Source of the DNA: Trichococcus collinsii
Lineage (GTDB): Bacteria > Bacillota > Bacilli > Lactobacillales > Aerococcaceae
Assembly: GCF_900107505.1 (NCBI RefSeq)
Contig: NZ_FNQH01000006.1
Location: 1 to 64,000, forward strand
DNA: 64,000 bases
Reading direction: 5' to 3'
Shown here: positions 34,231 through 42,530 of the stretch, piece by piece
Position numbering within the stretch: position 1 is the first letter of the stretch
How the letters are laid out: the number at the start of each line of letters is the position of its first letter
The notes under the pieces: model-generated
Database searches by the model: none
Seen by the model: only the letters and a program-made list of their open reading frames with translations
Told to the model about the DNA's origin: nothing
Position numbers and translations under genes: made by a program

Positions 34231-34425
34231 GTCCTCCGGCGAACGCTGCCTTGGACGGAGATGCGATCTTGATTATCTCGTCTTTCTCCTGTTAACCGGT
34301 CTTCGCAGGAGTTGGAGCCGTCTATCGTTGCTGTCCTCCGGTGACAGAACCCTCACCGGAGATCAGGACCCGTTCAGCCGTCCGCCCCTCTATCCTCCGC
34401 TCAACCACCCATCACCGGCTAACAT
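34231..34425. repeat. Array of four ~52-bp units with CTCC...GGAG hairpins (array 1)
   Basis: Units begin with CTCC at 34234, 34286, 34336 and 34395 (steps 52, 50, 59). Unit 3 has the best hairpin, CTCCGGTGA-N8-TCACCGGAG; unit 2 has CTCCTG...CAGGAG; unit 1 has TCCG...CGGA; unit 4 is worn. A semi-conserved stretch AGCCGTC precedes the next CTCC in units 2 and 3. Between hairpins lie ~22-25 bp of unrelated sequence. It lies between the convergent ydjM-like and folE genes and touches the folE stop. The same motif in the same orientation occurs at 63595-63727. Confidence 0.65.
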
Positions 34426-35036
34426 TACCCAAACTGATTCGAACTATCTTTCGTATAGAGCATCATCAGCTTATTGTTCAGCATCGGATCGGTATTGAAG
34501 CGTCCGCGCAGCGTGGTCGTGATGGTTTTTGCGCCCGGTTTCTGGATGCCGCGCGTGGTCATGCAGCCGTGCTCGCCTTGGATGATGACTGCCACATCTT
34601 CCGATTCGGTGATGTTCTCCAGAATCTCCGCGATGTCGCTGCCGATCCTTTCCTGCAGCTGCAGCCTGCGACCCGCCATATCGGCGATCCTGGCTATTTT
34701 GCTCAAGCCGATGACTTTTTGTTTGGGAACATAGGCAACCGCAACCTTCATATTGTACATCAACGCCAGATGATGCTCGCAGTGGCTGAATATTTCTATA
34801 TCCTTCATGAAAACCAAGTCATTTTCGGCATTTCCCAAGGCCAAGTCATCCTCAAAAGTGGTGTTCAGCATTTCAGCGATTTCGTCGTTCGTGTAGCACA
34901 TCCCTTTGTAGACGTCCTCGTACATTTTGGCCACACGTTTCGGCGTATCCTTGAGGCCCTCTCTCTCGGGATTGTCGCCTAAAGCAATCAAAATACCCTT
35001 AATATGCTCTTCAATCGCTTGTACATCAATTGCCAT
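34425..35036 (-). CDS. folE: GTP cyclohydrolase I
   Basis: Converts GTP to 7,8-dihydroneopterin triphosphate, the first step of folate and also of queuosine (preQ0) synthesis. 203 residues with the zinc-binding motif [22 protein letters not shown], the [25 protein letters not shown] segment, and [17 protein letters not shown] with the third ligand. ATG at 35034-35036 has GAGAGGAG 7 nt upstream. It starts 2 bp after queE ends and is the third gene of queD-queE-folE; under control of the preQ1 riboswitch it is most likely the queuosine-dedicated copy. Confidence 0.95.
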   Translation of the reverse strand: MAIDVQAIEEHIKGILIALGDNPEREGLKDTPKRVAKMYEDVYKGMCYTNDEIAEMLNTTFEDDLALGNAENDLVFMKDIEIFSHCEHHLALMYNMKVAVAYVPKQKVIGLSKIARIADMAGRRLQLQERIGSDIAEILENITESEDVAVIIQGEHGCMTTRGIQKPGAKTITTTLRGRFNTDPMLNNKLMMLYTKDSSNQFG

Positions 35037-35038
35037 GG

Positions 35039-35704
35039 TTAAACTCCTCTCTCGTTCGGATCCCAAATGATTTTGTGGAGCTGCACCTGCATGTTTACCC
35101 CATTCATCTGGTTGTCCTTCATGAAATCGACGATGCTTTCCAGCTCGATGTCCCCGAACACCGGACTGATAAAGATGTTGGTTTTTTCGGTAAGGTTATA
35201 TTTATTGATGAGTTCACGAGCTTTCTCCAAGTCCGTCATGCTCCCCGATACAAATTTGACCGTATCCTTCTCAGTCAGATGATCGAAATTTTCCAATGCC
35301 ATCATGCGCTCCATCCCGCTGGAAGGAAGCTTGTAGTCCATCGTGAAGCTCGGTGGGTTATCCAGATCCGAAAATTTACTCAATAACACGCTACCGTTCG
35401 TCTCGATTTCGACATAGAGGTCCGGATCCTGCGACAGCAACTCCAAAAGTTCTCCCATGTCTTGCTGCAGCAATGGTTCTCCCCCAGTAAGGGTGACATT
35501 GGTGACCTGAGTGTCCTTGATGTAGGCATAGACTTCCTCTGCCGTCATCGGATCAAACGCGACTTTTCTGTCGTTGGCCCATGCAGTATCGCAATAGCCG
35601 CAATTCAGATTGCAGCCCGCAAATCGGATGAAGGTCGCTAATTGTCCGCACCTGCGGCCTTCGCCATTGATGCTGACGAATTTTTCAACTACCTGCAATA
35701 CCAT
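35039..35704 (-). CDS. queE: 7-carboxy-7-deazaguanine synthase
   Basis: Radical SAM enzyme that contracts 6-carboxytetrahydropterin to 7-carboxy-7-deazaguanine in queuosine synthesis. 221 residues, with N-terminal [36 protein letters not shown] containing the CX3CX2C cluster motif, then [12 protein letters not shown] (SAM-binding GGE) and later [18 protein letters not shown] directly follows the queD stop (TAA ATG), with GGGGTAAG upstream, so translation is coupled. It is flanked by queD and folE. Confidence 0.95.
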   Translation of the reverse strand: MVLQVVEKFVSINGEGRRCGQLATFIRFAGCNLNCGYCDTAWANDRKVAFDPMTAEEVYAYIKDTQVTNVTLTGGEPLLQQDMGELLELLSQDPDLYVEIETNGSVLLSKFSDLDNPPSFTMDYKLPSSGMERMMALENFDHLTEKDTVKFVSGSMTDLEKARELINKYNLTEKTNIFISPVFGDIELESIVDFMKDNQMNGVNMQVQLHKIIWDPNERGV

Positions 35705-36136
35705 TTATCTTACCCCGCTTTCTTCATAAGCCGCGCTGTTTGTGGGTGTTTCATAAACGGTCGCCCGCTTCACATCATAACCCAAGTCAGCCATCGTTCT
35801 GTAGAAATGTGCGGCGAAATTTTCGGCTGTCGGACGGAACGGGAATTCGAGGACGGCAAAACCGTCTTCCTTGATGCATTGCAGCGTCTGTTCCCGCATG
35901 GTCCCCTGCTCGATGATCAGCGCGTGGTCCAAGTGATCCACGGCGGCCTTGAGATCCTTTTTCAAATCCCCGAAATCCACTACCATTCCGTCCAGTTGGC
36001 CGGATGTAACCAATTCTTCAGCTTGCACCTGGATTTCGACCCGCCATCTGTGGCCATGTATGTTTGCGCATTTGCCTTCATAACCCGCAAGAAAATGAGC
36101 ACTGTCGAAGCTGTGTTCTGTTTTTAAAATATACAT
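35705..36136 (-). CDS. queD: 6-carboxytetrahydropterin synthase
   Basis: Converts dihydroneopterin triphosphate to 6-carboxy-5,6,7,8-tetrahydropterin. 143 residues with SFDSAHFLAGYEGKCANIHGHRWRVEIQV, which carries the zinc histidines and the catalytic Cys, then MVVDFGDLKKDLKAAVDHLDHALI, and the C-terminal Glu in VYETPTNSAAYEE. ATG at 36134-36136 follows AGGGGAG. It is the first gene of the operon, preceded by a ~200-nt leader with a preQ1-I riboswitch and terminator. Confidence 0.95.
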   Translation of the reverse strand: MYILKTEHSFDSAHFLAGYEGKCANIHGHRWRVEIQVQAEELVTSGQLDGMVVDFGDLKKDLKAAVDHLDHALIIEQGTMREQTLQCIKEDGFAVLEFPFRPTAENFAAHFYRTMADLGYDVKRATVYETPTNSAAYEESGVR

Positions 36137-36280
36137 TTTTTTATTTCTCCCCTTAAAGTTGTTCTGCAGCAGGTGTCGCCACTACGTGGGCACACTTGCC
36201 GTTCTGCCGATCCGTCTTTCCAGAACTTTCCTTGTCTTTGATGGCTTCGAAATATGCATATCATTTATATTTTTTGGCAC

Positions 36281-36302
36281 AAAAAAAGGGCACACTATGC
36301 CC
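36281..36302 (-). terminator. Riboswitch expression-platform terminator upstream of queD
   Basis: On minus GGGCAtagtgtGCCC (rc of 36288-36302) is followed by TTTTTTTG. It sits about 40 nt after the preQ1 aptamer and 145 nt before queD, where a ligand-controlled terminator is expected. How the aptamer tail competes with it is not obvious by eye. Confidence 0.7.
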
Positions 36303-36340
36303 ATCAACAAACGACCGCTTCAAATACGCAGCAGTCAGGT

Positions 36341-36379
36341 CCTAGTTTTATTTTGAGACAGGATGGTTTCGAACTGTCT
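36341..36379 (-). promoter_or_regulatory. preQ1-I riboswitch aptamer
   Basis: On minus the stem AGACAG (36379-36374) pairs with CTGTCT (36361-36356) around the loop TTCGAAACCATC. An A-rich tail CAAAATAAAACTAGG follows, its GG able to pair with loop CC to give the H-type pseudoknot. The small size, UUCG-A-ACCAUCC loop and AAAACUAGG tail are those of preQ1-I class aptamers. It precedes queD-queE-folE, the expected target. A weak promoter (TTGACT, 17 bp, TAGTCT) lies upstream near 36408-36436. Confidence 0.87.
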
Positions 36380-36464
36380 TATTCTGTTTTTTGATACCCA
36401 TACAGACTACTACAGGAAAAATGGATAGTCAAGTTGCCCCGGAACAAAAGCAGACAAAGTTATC

Positions 36465-36800
36465 TCAAATCCGTTCAAATTGTCTGAACCATTTTCTTTT
36501 GTACGTCAGCCTACCGTAATCGCCGATGAAATATTTCCGGTATACTCCTCTGCCGACACGGAAAGTGATGCGTTCGCCCCCGTCTGCTTCAAAGGTCAAC
36601 ACATAGGTTATTGTCATCATCAATGAATCGCCGTTCATGTGACTCGCATTCTCCGTATCTTTCCCGATCAATTTGGCTTTTTCGGTAACCTCTACGGCAG
36701 TCAGATTCAAGACCCAATTAACAACCAGATACCCAAACGCAACGATAATTCCGATGCTAGCCAAAATCATAACCAACTCAAGATCCTCACCCATGTCCAT
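36465..36800 (-). CDS. DUF2500 family protein
   Basis: 111 residues: one N-terminal membrane segment (LVMILASIGIIVAFGYLVVNWVLNL), then a small extracytoplasmic beta domain with TYVLTFEADGGERITFRVGRGVYRKYFIGDYGRLTYKRKWFRQFE, which matches the DUF2500 pattern (F-x-x-D-G-x-R-x-x-F-x-V then G-D-x-G-x-L-T). The function is unknown. ATG at 36798-36800 follows AAGGAGTGTG; a second ATG two codons later is also possible. Confidence 0.82.
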   Translation of the reverse strand: MDMGEDLELVMILASIGIIVAFGYLVVNWVLNLTAVEVTEKAKLIGKDTENASHMNGDSLMMTITYVLTFEADGGERITFRVGRGVYRKYFIGDYGRLTYKRKWFRQFERI

Positions 36801-36988
36801 CACACTCCTTGTAAAAATAATATCACTCTTTGGTGGAATATTATAACAAATCAGCAACGTAAACTTATTATTCAGGAATTCTTGGTATGTGCCCCCTCCA
36901 TCTGCTCAGCTGGCTGAACGGGCAGCTATTGGGCCCGGTTGGGGATTCTTTGCGGTTTTTGATGTTTGGAGTTTTTGCCCGTCCGCGG

Positions 36989-37196
36989 AAATACCCCGCC
37001 GAAACCGGTTTTGGCAGGCTAACTGAAGCCTGATATCCAAAAATAAACCGCCAAAATGACTTTGAAGGGTTATTCGGTGCGATCGCCTCGCAAAATAAAC
37101 CGCCAAACTGTATTTGGCGGGGAAACTCTGCCCTTCTGAAGACAAAATAACTCGCCGGCTGCTCTTTTTCGATTGAACGGTAACATTCCGTGCACT
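36989..37196. repeat. Array of four exact 52-bp periods starting AAATAAACCGCCAAA (array 2)
   Basis: The unit start AAAT recurs at 36989, 37041, 37093 and 37145, exactly 52 bp apart. The first 15 bases are AAATACCCCGCCGAA, AAATAAACCGCCAAA, AAATAAACCGCCAAA and AAATAACTCGCCGGC: units 2 and 3 are identical, the others match 11-12 of 15. In units 1 and 3 a hairpin follows (CCGCC...GGCAGG; CCGCCAAA...TTTGGCGG). The remaining ~26 bp of each unit are unrelated. A related single copy (AAATAAATCGCGCAA) begins at 53862. Confidence 0.7.
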
Positions 37197-37328
37197 CTCA
37201 TTCCAGCTGTCTCTCCACTTCCCGCAGCAGCAAGCAATAAAAACACCATATCCGCTCCATTTACAGTGCATCCCATATAATAGAAACTTTATTTGAAATC
37301 GCCTCTTACAAAAACAGTCAAAATTTGG

Positions 37329-37427
37329 TATAATATCTATACAACGTGTAGTTATGACAAACGTAAGTCCTGTTGTCATATATCTGCGCGCTTTTTTGTT
37401 GCTTTTGGAAAAGATATGGAGGATTAA
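37329..37427 (+). promoter_or_regulatory. carD promoter and leader
   Basis: -10 TATAAT at 37329-37334, preceded by TTTGG (extended-type context); no clear -35. The ~85-nt leader contains the inverted repeat ATGACAA (37352-37358) with TTGTCAT (37373-37379). AGGA (37422 region, TGGAGGATTAA) precedes the carD ATG. Confidence 0.55.
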
Positions 37428-37946
37428 ATGTACAAAGTTAATGATTTGATAGTGTATGGAAACGAAGGGGTCTGCCGAGTCGAAGCGATCGAAGTTATGA
37501 ATGTCACCGCTGTCGCAAATGATCGTCTATATTATGTTCTGAAGCCCCTGTATCGGAACGGAACAGTATTCACACCCGTTGATACGAAAGTATTTATGCG
37601 TCCCGTTATTTCTGCTGATGACGCACAAGAAATAATCGAACAGATTCCGTCAATCGAAACGGATATCCTATACAGCAGCGCGAATCTTCTTTCCGATCAT
37701 TATGATAAAGCCATGGAACGGCATGATTGCAAGTACCTGATCCAAGTGATCAAAACGGTTTACCTCAAGAACCAAATCGCAGCCACAAAAAATAAAAAGG
37801 TCTCCGAAACCGACAGACGCTACATGAAAAAAGCCGAAGATATGCTTTACGGCGAATTTGCTGTCGTGTTGGATATGCCCAAAAATGAAGTTAAGACTTA
37901 CGTCGAAGAAAAAGTTGCTGCAATTGAATTAAGTTTAAGCAAGTAA
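37428..37946 (+). CDS. carD: CarD family transcriptional regulator (CarD/CdnL RNA polymerase-interacting)
   Basis: 172 residues. The N-terminal ~60 form the RNA polymerase-interacting Tudor-like domain shared with Mfd: YKVNDLIVYGNEGVCRVEAIEVM, YYVLKPLYRNGTVFTPVDTKVFMRPVI. The C-terminal part is helical (YLIQVIKTVYLKNQIAATKNKKVSETDRRYMKKAEDMLYGEFAVVLDMP), the DNA-binding half of CarD/CdnL. Such proteins stabilise open promoter complexes, often at rRNA promoters. ATG at 37428 follows TGGAGGATTAA. It is monocistronic with a terminator at 37962-37997. Confidence 0.92.
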   Translation: MYKVNDLIVYGNEGVCRVEAIEVMNVTAVANDRLYYVLKPLYRNGTVFTPVDTKVFMRPVISADDAQEIIEQIPSIETDILYSSANLLSDHYDKAMERHDCKYLIQVIKTVYLKNQIAATKNKKVSETDRRYMKKAEDMLYGEFAVVLDMPKNEVKTYVEEKVAAIELSLSK

Positions 37947-37961
37947 AACACTTTAAATGAA

Positions 37962-37997
37962 AAACAGAAATCCACTGATTCGGATTTCTGTTTTTTT
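37962..37997 (+). terminator. Terminator of carD
   Basis: AAACAGAAATCC (37962-37973) pairs perfectly with GGATTTCTGTTT (37982-37993), followed by TTTT. Confidence 0.9.
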
Positions 37998-38039
37998 GTG
38001 TTTGCTCATTCATCATTCAGTTCAGACGGTTTTACACCC

Positions 38040-38945
<906 letters not shown>

Positions 38946-38959
<14 letters not shown>

Positions 38960-39392
38960 GCGGTATTTCCTGTTTTTTAAAATGTTTCATTGTCCAGAGT
39001 TCTTCGACCTCATCATCACTCAGTTCACCGGCATTGATTTTAGCGACATGATCATCAAACGTCTCGATTTTGTACTCCAGTAAATCCCTTGCCTGCATCA
39101 TCTCTTCCAACTTTACGTTAATCTCCGTCAGCTGATCCTGCAGAATCTGTTTTTGTGCATCCCGCACATTATCCTTTGATTGCGCCAACGTTGCGAACTC
39201 TACCAACGACTCGATCGATAAACCGGCTTTCCGCAAACTCTTTGCCAGAAAAATCCAATTGAGATCCCTTTTCGCGTAGACGCGGTAGCCATTCTTGTCG
39301 CGCGTTATCGGCGGAATCACGCCGACCCGTTCGTAATATCTGATAGTATCGATCGGCATATCAAATAGCTGCGATACTTCTTTGCTGTTCAT
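38946..39392 (-). CDS. MerR family transcriptional regulator
   Basis: 148 residues. The N-terminal winged helix has SKEVSQLFDMPIDTIRYYERVGVIPPITRDKNGYRVYAKRDLNWIFLAKSLRKAGLSIESLVEF (typical MerR HTH and wing), then a long dimerisation coiled coil (AQKQILQDQLTEINVKLEEMMQARDLLEYKIETF) and a short acidic C terminus. Cysteine and metal-binding loops are absent, so an aldehyde/electrophile-sensing AdhR-like role is more likely than metal sensing. ATG at 39392 is preferred to a GTG at 39401 on ribosome-binding-site spacing. It is probably autoregulated through 39430-39460. Confidence 0.92.
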
Positions 39393-39429
39393 CTTCTTCA
39401 CTTCTCTCTCGTGCTTAGTCTATGTTTAT

Positions 39430-39460
39430 ATTATAAACCATGGAGTGGACTTCATAGCAA
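39430..39460 (-). promoter_or_regulatory. MerR-type promoter of merR
   Basis: -35 TTGCTA (39455-39460), 19-bp spacer, perfect -10 TATAAT (39430-39435). The spacer dyad ATGAAGT-CC-ACTCCAT (rc of 39440-39455) is nearly identical to that of the aldo/keto reductase promoter. Confidence 0.8.
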
Positions 39461-39535
39461 ACCTGGTGAGTAAATGAACGGAGGATATCTTTATCAATCC
39501 AACTGCAAGCTATTCCCCAAAAATAAAATTGACTT

Positions 39536-39604
39536 GCAAACAAAATAATTCCCGCCTCAAATTGCACACGCATAAAGCGTACAATCAGAAGCAGGAATTA
39601 TTTT
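39536..39604 (-). terminator. Terminator after scrA
   Basis: AAAATAATTCC (39542-39552) pairs perfectly with GGAATTATTTT (39594-39604), with an inner ACGC/GCGT stem. On minus TTTTGTTTG follows. It lies 28 bp past the scrA stop. Confidence 0.8.
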
Positions 39605-39631
39605 CACTCGTCAGCCATCAATAAGCTGTTT

Positions 39632-41017
39632 TTAGAACGTGTCATCTTTCTTGTAGCCAAAAAACCAGGTTAATGCAAATGAGACACTGAACGCTACAAG
39701 GTTGACAAGTATATAGAATGGCAGTTGTTCATTTAAGTATAACAATGTCCCAGGGATTCCCGTCAATGCCATTCCGGTTGCGCGCAAATTCAATAGTGAA
39801 GCCAGGAATCCACCCACACCACCGCCTATCATCGACATCACAAACGGTCTTACCAGTCGCAAGGTCACTCCGAAAACAGCCGGCTCAGTAATACCTAACG
39901 CTGCCGAAAAAGCTGATGGATAAGCAATTTGCTTGATTTTTGGTGACGTCGTCTTGATCGCAACAGCCAAGACCGCACCAGCCTGTGCTATGTTCCCGCA
40001 AGTTCCGATAGGATTGAGCATGTTCCAGCCAGTTTGACTCAACATACTGATTTCCAGGAAATTCAGAATATGATGGATACCGAAAATACCAAGCAGTTGC
40101 CCAAAGCTTCCGTATATCAATCCGCCAATTCCAAACGGCAGTGTCAATAAGGATTCCACTACATGCAATACACCCAATTCAACTTCATGGAATATCGGTC
40201 CAATGAAGAACAGAGCAACAATCAGTCCAAGAAGCAACGTCAAAAATGGAGTAAGGATCAAGTCCAAAGAATCCGGAATTTTCCGTTTCAATGCACGTTC
40301 AATTTTTGAACCGATGATGCCCGTGACAAAAGCTGGCAATACGGATCCCTGATAGCCGACAACTTTAATGAAACCGAAAAACACCAGAGGCTCAGCTGCT
40401 TGTTGTCCTACCGCATAAGCATTCGGCAATACAGAGCTGACTAACATCAATCCAAGAACGATTCCCAATATGGGCGTTCCACCGAAAATTCTGAACGTCG
40501 ACCAGGCCACCAAAGCAGGCAGAAAAGCGAAGGCTGTATCCGTCAAAATTTGTGTGAACAAGAGAAATTGCTGCGGAATATCGCTTGGGGTTAAGCCAAT
40601 AAGTCCCAGGATTGCTTCCTGTGTAACTAATCCTCTGAGACCCATAAACAAGCCTGTCGCTACCAGTACAGGGATGATCGGGACAAAGACATCGCCAAAA
40701 ATCCGAATAGCGCCTTGAAGAGTCATTTTTTGATCTTCTTGCGAATCAGTAGACGCCTGACTTCCAGTGTTTTCCACCATAGGCGCAAATTCATCGTAAA
40801 CCTTATTCACAAGTCCAGTCCCTAGGATGATCTGGTATTGCCCTGAATTATAGAAACTACCTTTGACTTTTTCGAGGGACTCAATCCCTTCTACATTTAT
40901 TGCCTCTTTATCGTTTGTTATGATGCGAAGTCTCGTTGCACAATGCGCAACCGATTTCACATTTTTTCTTCCCCCAACAAGTGCCAATATTTTTTCTGCA
41001 AGTTCTTTGTTATTCAT
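39632..41017 (-). CDS. scrA: PTS sucrose-type transporter, EIIBC components
   Basis: 461 residues. Residues 1-~85 are the EIIB domain, with the phosphocysteine in NVKSVAHCATRLRIITND. Residues ~105-455 are the EIIC membrane domain of the glucose/sucrose superfamily, with about ten membrane segments (IRIFGDVFVPIIPVLVATGLFMG; FGIHHILNFLEISMLSQTGWNMLNPIGTCG; ITEPAVFGVTLRL). The EIIA domain is absent, as in many ScrA proteins that borrow EIIA(Glc). Sucrose specificity is inferred from the coupled GH32 gene, with which it shares a 4-bp ATGA overlap (41014-41017). Confidence 0.92.
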   Translation of the reverse strand: MNNKELAEKILALVGGRKNVKSVAHCATRLRIITNDKEAINVEGIESLEKVKGSFYNSGQYQIILGTGLVNKVYDEFAPMVENTGSQASTDSQEDQKMTLQGAIRIFGDVFVPIIPVLVATGLFMGLRGLVTQEAILGLIGLTPSDIPQQFLLFTQILTDTAFAFLPALVAWSTFRIFGGTPILGIVLGLMLVSSVLPNAYAVGQQAAEPLVFFGFIKVVGYQGSVLPAFVTGIIGSKIERALKRKIPDSLDLILTPFLTLLLGLIVALFFIGPIFHEVELGVLHVVESLLTLPFGIGGLIYGSFGQLLGIFGIHHILNFLEISMLSQTGWNMLNPIGTCGNIAQAGAVLAVAIKTTSPKIKQIAYPSAFSAALGITEPAVFGVTLRLVRPFVMSMIGGGVGGFLASLLNLRATGMALTGIPGTLLYLNEQLPFYILVNLVAFSVSFALTWFFGYKKDDTF

Positions 41018-42381
41018 TCGACTTCCTCCTTATACGAATAATAATCCACTGAGCCATTTTCTTGTAGACCCCTATATAAAATTTCGCGCTGCTCTTCTTC
41101 ACAAAAGTAACGCATGGAGAATACTTTTTCACCTTTATTCATAAAAATTTCCATAGCTGACGAATCGTTGAATATTTGAATTTCAAATAGTTGCGGAATA
41201 TGCAACTCCTTTAGTTCACGTTGGCCTGAAACCCAATTTATCCGACTTATAACCAATTTTGATCTGCCATCAAAGTGGATGACAGTATTTCCATTATTCA
41301 TGGATATTTCTAATGGTGTCGTTTGATTGACGAGTTGTACATGCAATTCATAAGCACTGCTTTCGGAAAGAATAAAAGCATTGGCTTTGGTTAACGTATT
41401 TTCCTGCTTCCTCAGCATTTTCAACTCTTCCAACGGCCGTTGATAAAGACGATCGTTTTCCCAAAATAATTCTCTTGGGATCGTAAGACAATGCAAGTAA
41501 TTGAAAGCAGCTGTTGGACAATCCTTTTCTTCTGCATCATTCATACGGGACATCCATCCAACCAGAATTCTTCTGTTTTTTTCATCAACGAAAGACTGCG
41601 GAGCGTAAAAATCAAAGCCTTCATCAATCAAAATAATATCGCTTTCTGGACGAAAACGCTTGTTATTTTTCTCAAAAGCTCCAACAATATAGCCTGCATA
41701 GCTGGAAATATTCTCGTCCCCGTTTACTATCGAAGTTCTTTTCTGGGGACAAACCACCAGAATTTCAGCAGCGTCCAATTGGAAGTAATCCGGACATTCG
41801 CACATCTGATCCAGCGTTTGCGCTGAATAGAAAACCCCTTCATATTTCCATTCTGATAAATCAGTTGAACTGAATAAATTGATGGCACCTACTTGATTAT
41901 TTGTTTGCGCCCCAACAATCATCCACCAATTTCCGTTCGACTGCCACACTTTTGGGTCTCTGTGATGCTCTGTAAAACCATCAGGAGTCTCAATTACCTT
42001 TTCGCTCTTGATGAATGTACAGCCATTCGAGGAATAAGCCATTCTTTGATAGGTTTTACGCGTTCCGCTGTTCTTAGTGTTGCCAGTATAGAAAACATAC
42101 AGCTTATTGTCATGTTCAATGGCGCTTCCGGAATAGACGCCATCGCTGTCTTCCTTGCTGTCGGGTAGCAGTGCTGAACCCAGATGATCCCAATTGTTCA
42201 AGTCCGATGAAGTAAATGCTCCCCATTCCTTGTAGCCATGATCCAAACCAAACCGATTCCATTGATGGAAAAAATAATATCTGCCCTGAAATTGAATAAG
42301 CCCATTCGGATCGTTCAAGAGTCCTCGATCAGGTTCCAGATGAAAAAAATTCCGATATGGATTTTCCTTAATGATAATCAC
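41014..42381 (-). CDS. scrB: Sucrose-6-phosphate hydrolase (GH32)
   Basis: 455-residue GH32 enzyme that splits sucrose-6-phosphate to glucose-6-phosphate and fructose. N-terminal five-bladed propeller with nucleophile in GLLNDPNGLIQFQGRYYFFHQWN, the transition-state Asp in EHHRDPKVWQ and acid/base Glu in CECPDYFQLD; a C-terminal beta-sandwich follows. Start choice is odd. GTG at 42379-42381 overlaps the only ribosome binding site, GAGGAG (42381-42386). In-frame AUC (42373-42375) and AUU (42370-42372) follow at 5 and 8 nt, and the AUU aligns with Met of homologues starting M-K-E-N-P-Y-R. The gene is divergent from the AraC/aga unit. Confidence 0.93.
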   Translation of the reverse strand: MIIIKENPYRNFFHLEPDRGLLNDPNGLIQFQGRYYFFHQWNRFGLDHGYKEWGAFTSSDLNNWDHLGSALLPDSKEDSDGVYSGSAIEHDNKLYVFYTGNTKNSGTRKTYQRMAYSSNGCTFIKSEKVIETPDGFTEHHRDPKVWQSNGNWWMIVGAQTNNQVGAINLFSSTDLSEWKYEGVFYSAQTLDQMCECPDYFQLDAAEILVVCPQKRTSIVNGDENISSYAGYIVGAFEKNNKRFRPESDIILIDEGFDFYAPQSFVDEKNRRILVGWMSRMNDAEEKDCPTAAFNYLHCLTIPRELFWENDRLYQRPLEELKMLRKQENTLTKANAFILSESSAYELHVQLVNQTTPLEISMNNGNTVIHFDGRSKLVISRINWVSGQRELKELHIPQLFEIQIFNDSSAMEIFMNKGEKVFSMRYFCEEEQREILYRGLQENGSVDYYSYKEEVE

Positions 42382-42407
42382 TCCTCAAATCAAATTAACA
42401 AATCGAA

Positions 42408-42421
42408 TTAATGCGCTTTCA
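42408..42421 (-). promoter_or_regulatory. cre-like site in the scrB/AraC intergenic region
   Basis: On minus TGAAAGCGCATTAA matches TGWAARCGYTWNCA at 12 of 14 positions. It lies 36 bp upstream of scrB and just downstream of a minus-strand extended -10 (TGGTATTAT near 42440-42448), a good place for CcpA repression. Confidence 0.6.
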
Positions 42422-42530
42422 TCCGCTCTTGTTAGATACATAATACCAGAGCTTGTCTCAAATAGAATATGGAAAAAATACAGAGGTATATGGAAATTTC
42501 TAATATCAAGATAGCCATTGAGAGGGATGC

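Larger units (their letters stand above)
36801..37427. other. 627-bp intergenic region between DUF2500 gene and carD
   Basis: It contains a periodic repeat array (36989-37196) and, at the right end, the carD promoter and leader. At 36905-36945 there are overlapping GC-rich dyads (CTGCTCAG...GGGCAG). A 157-residue minus-strand frame across the array lacks a ribosome binding site and a plausible protein composition, and I do not call it. Confidence 0.6.

Noticed and set aside
34231-34425. CRISPR or coding tandem repeat
   Set aside because: Hairpins are too divergent for CRISPR repeats, and the 50/52/59-bp steps are not multiples of three, so no repeat protein is encoded.
36989-37196. CRISPR array
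   Set aside because: Regular 52-bp spacing with variable halves looks CRISPR-like, but only two of four repeat starts are identical, the hairpins differ, and no cas genes are in the window.
36906-37379. 157-residue minus-strand open frame
   Set aside because: Runs through the 52-bp repeat array, has no ribosome binding site, is Cys/Arg/Ser-rich and shows no domain.
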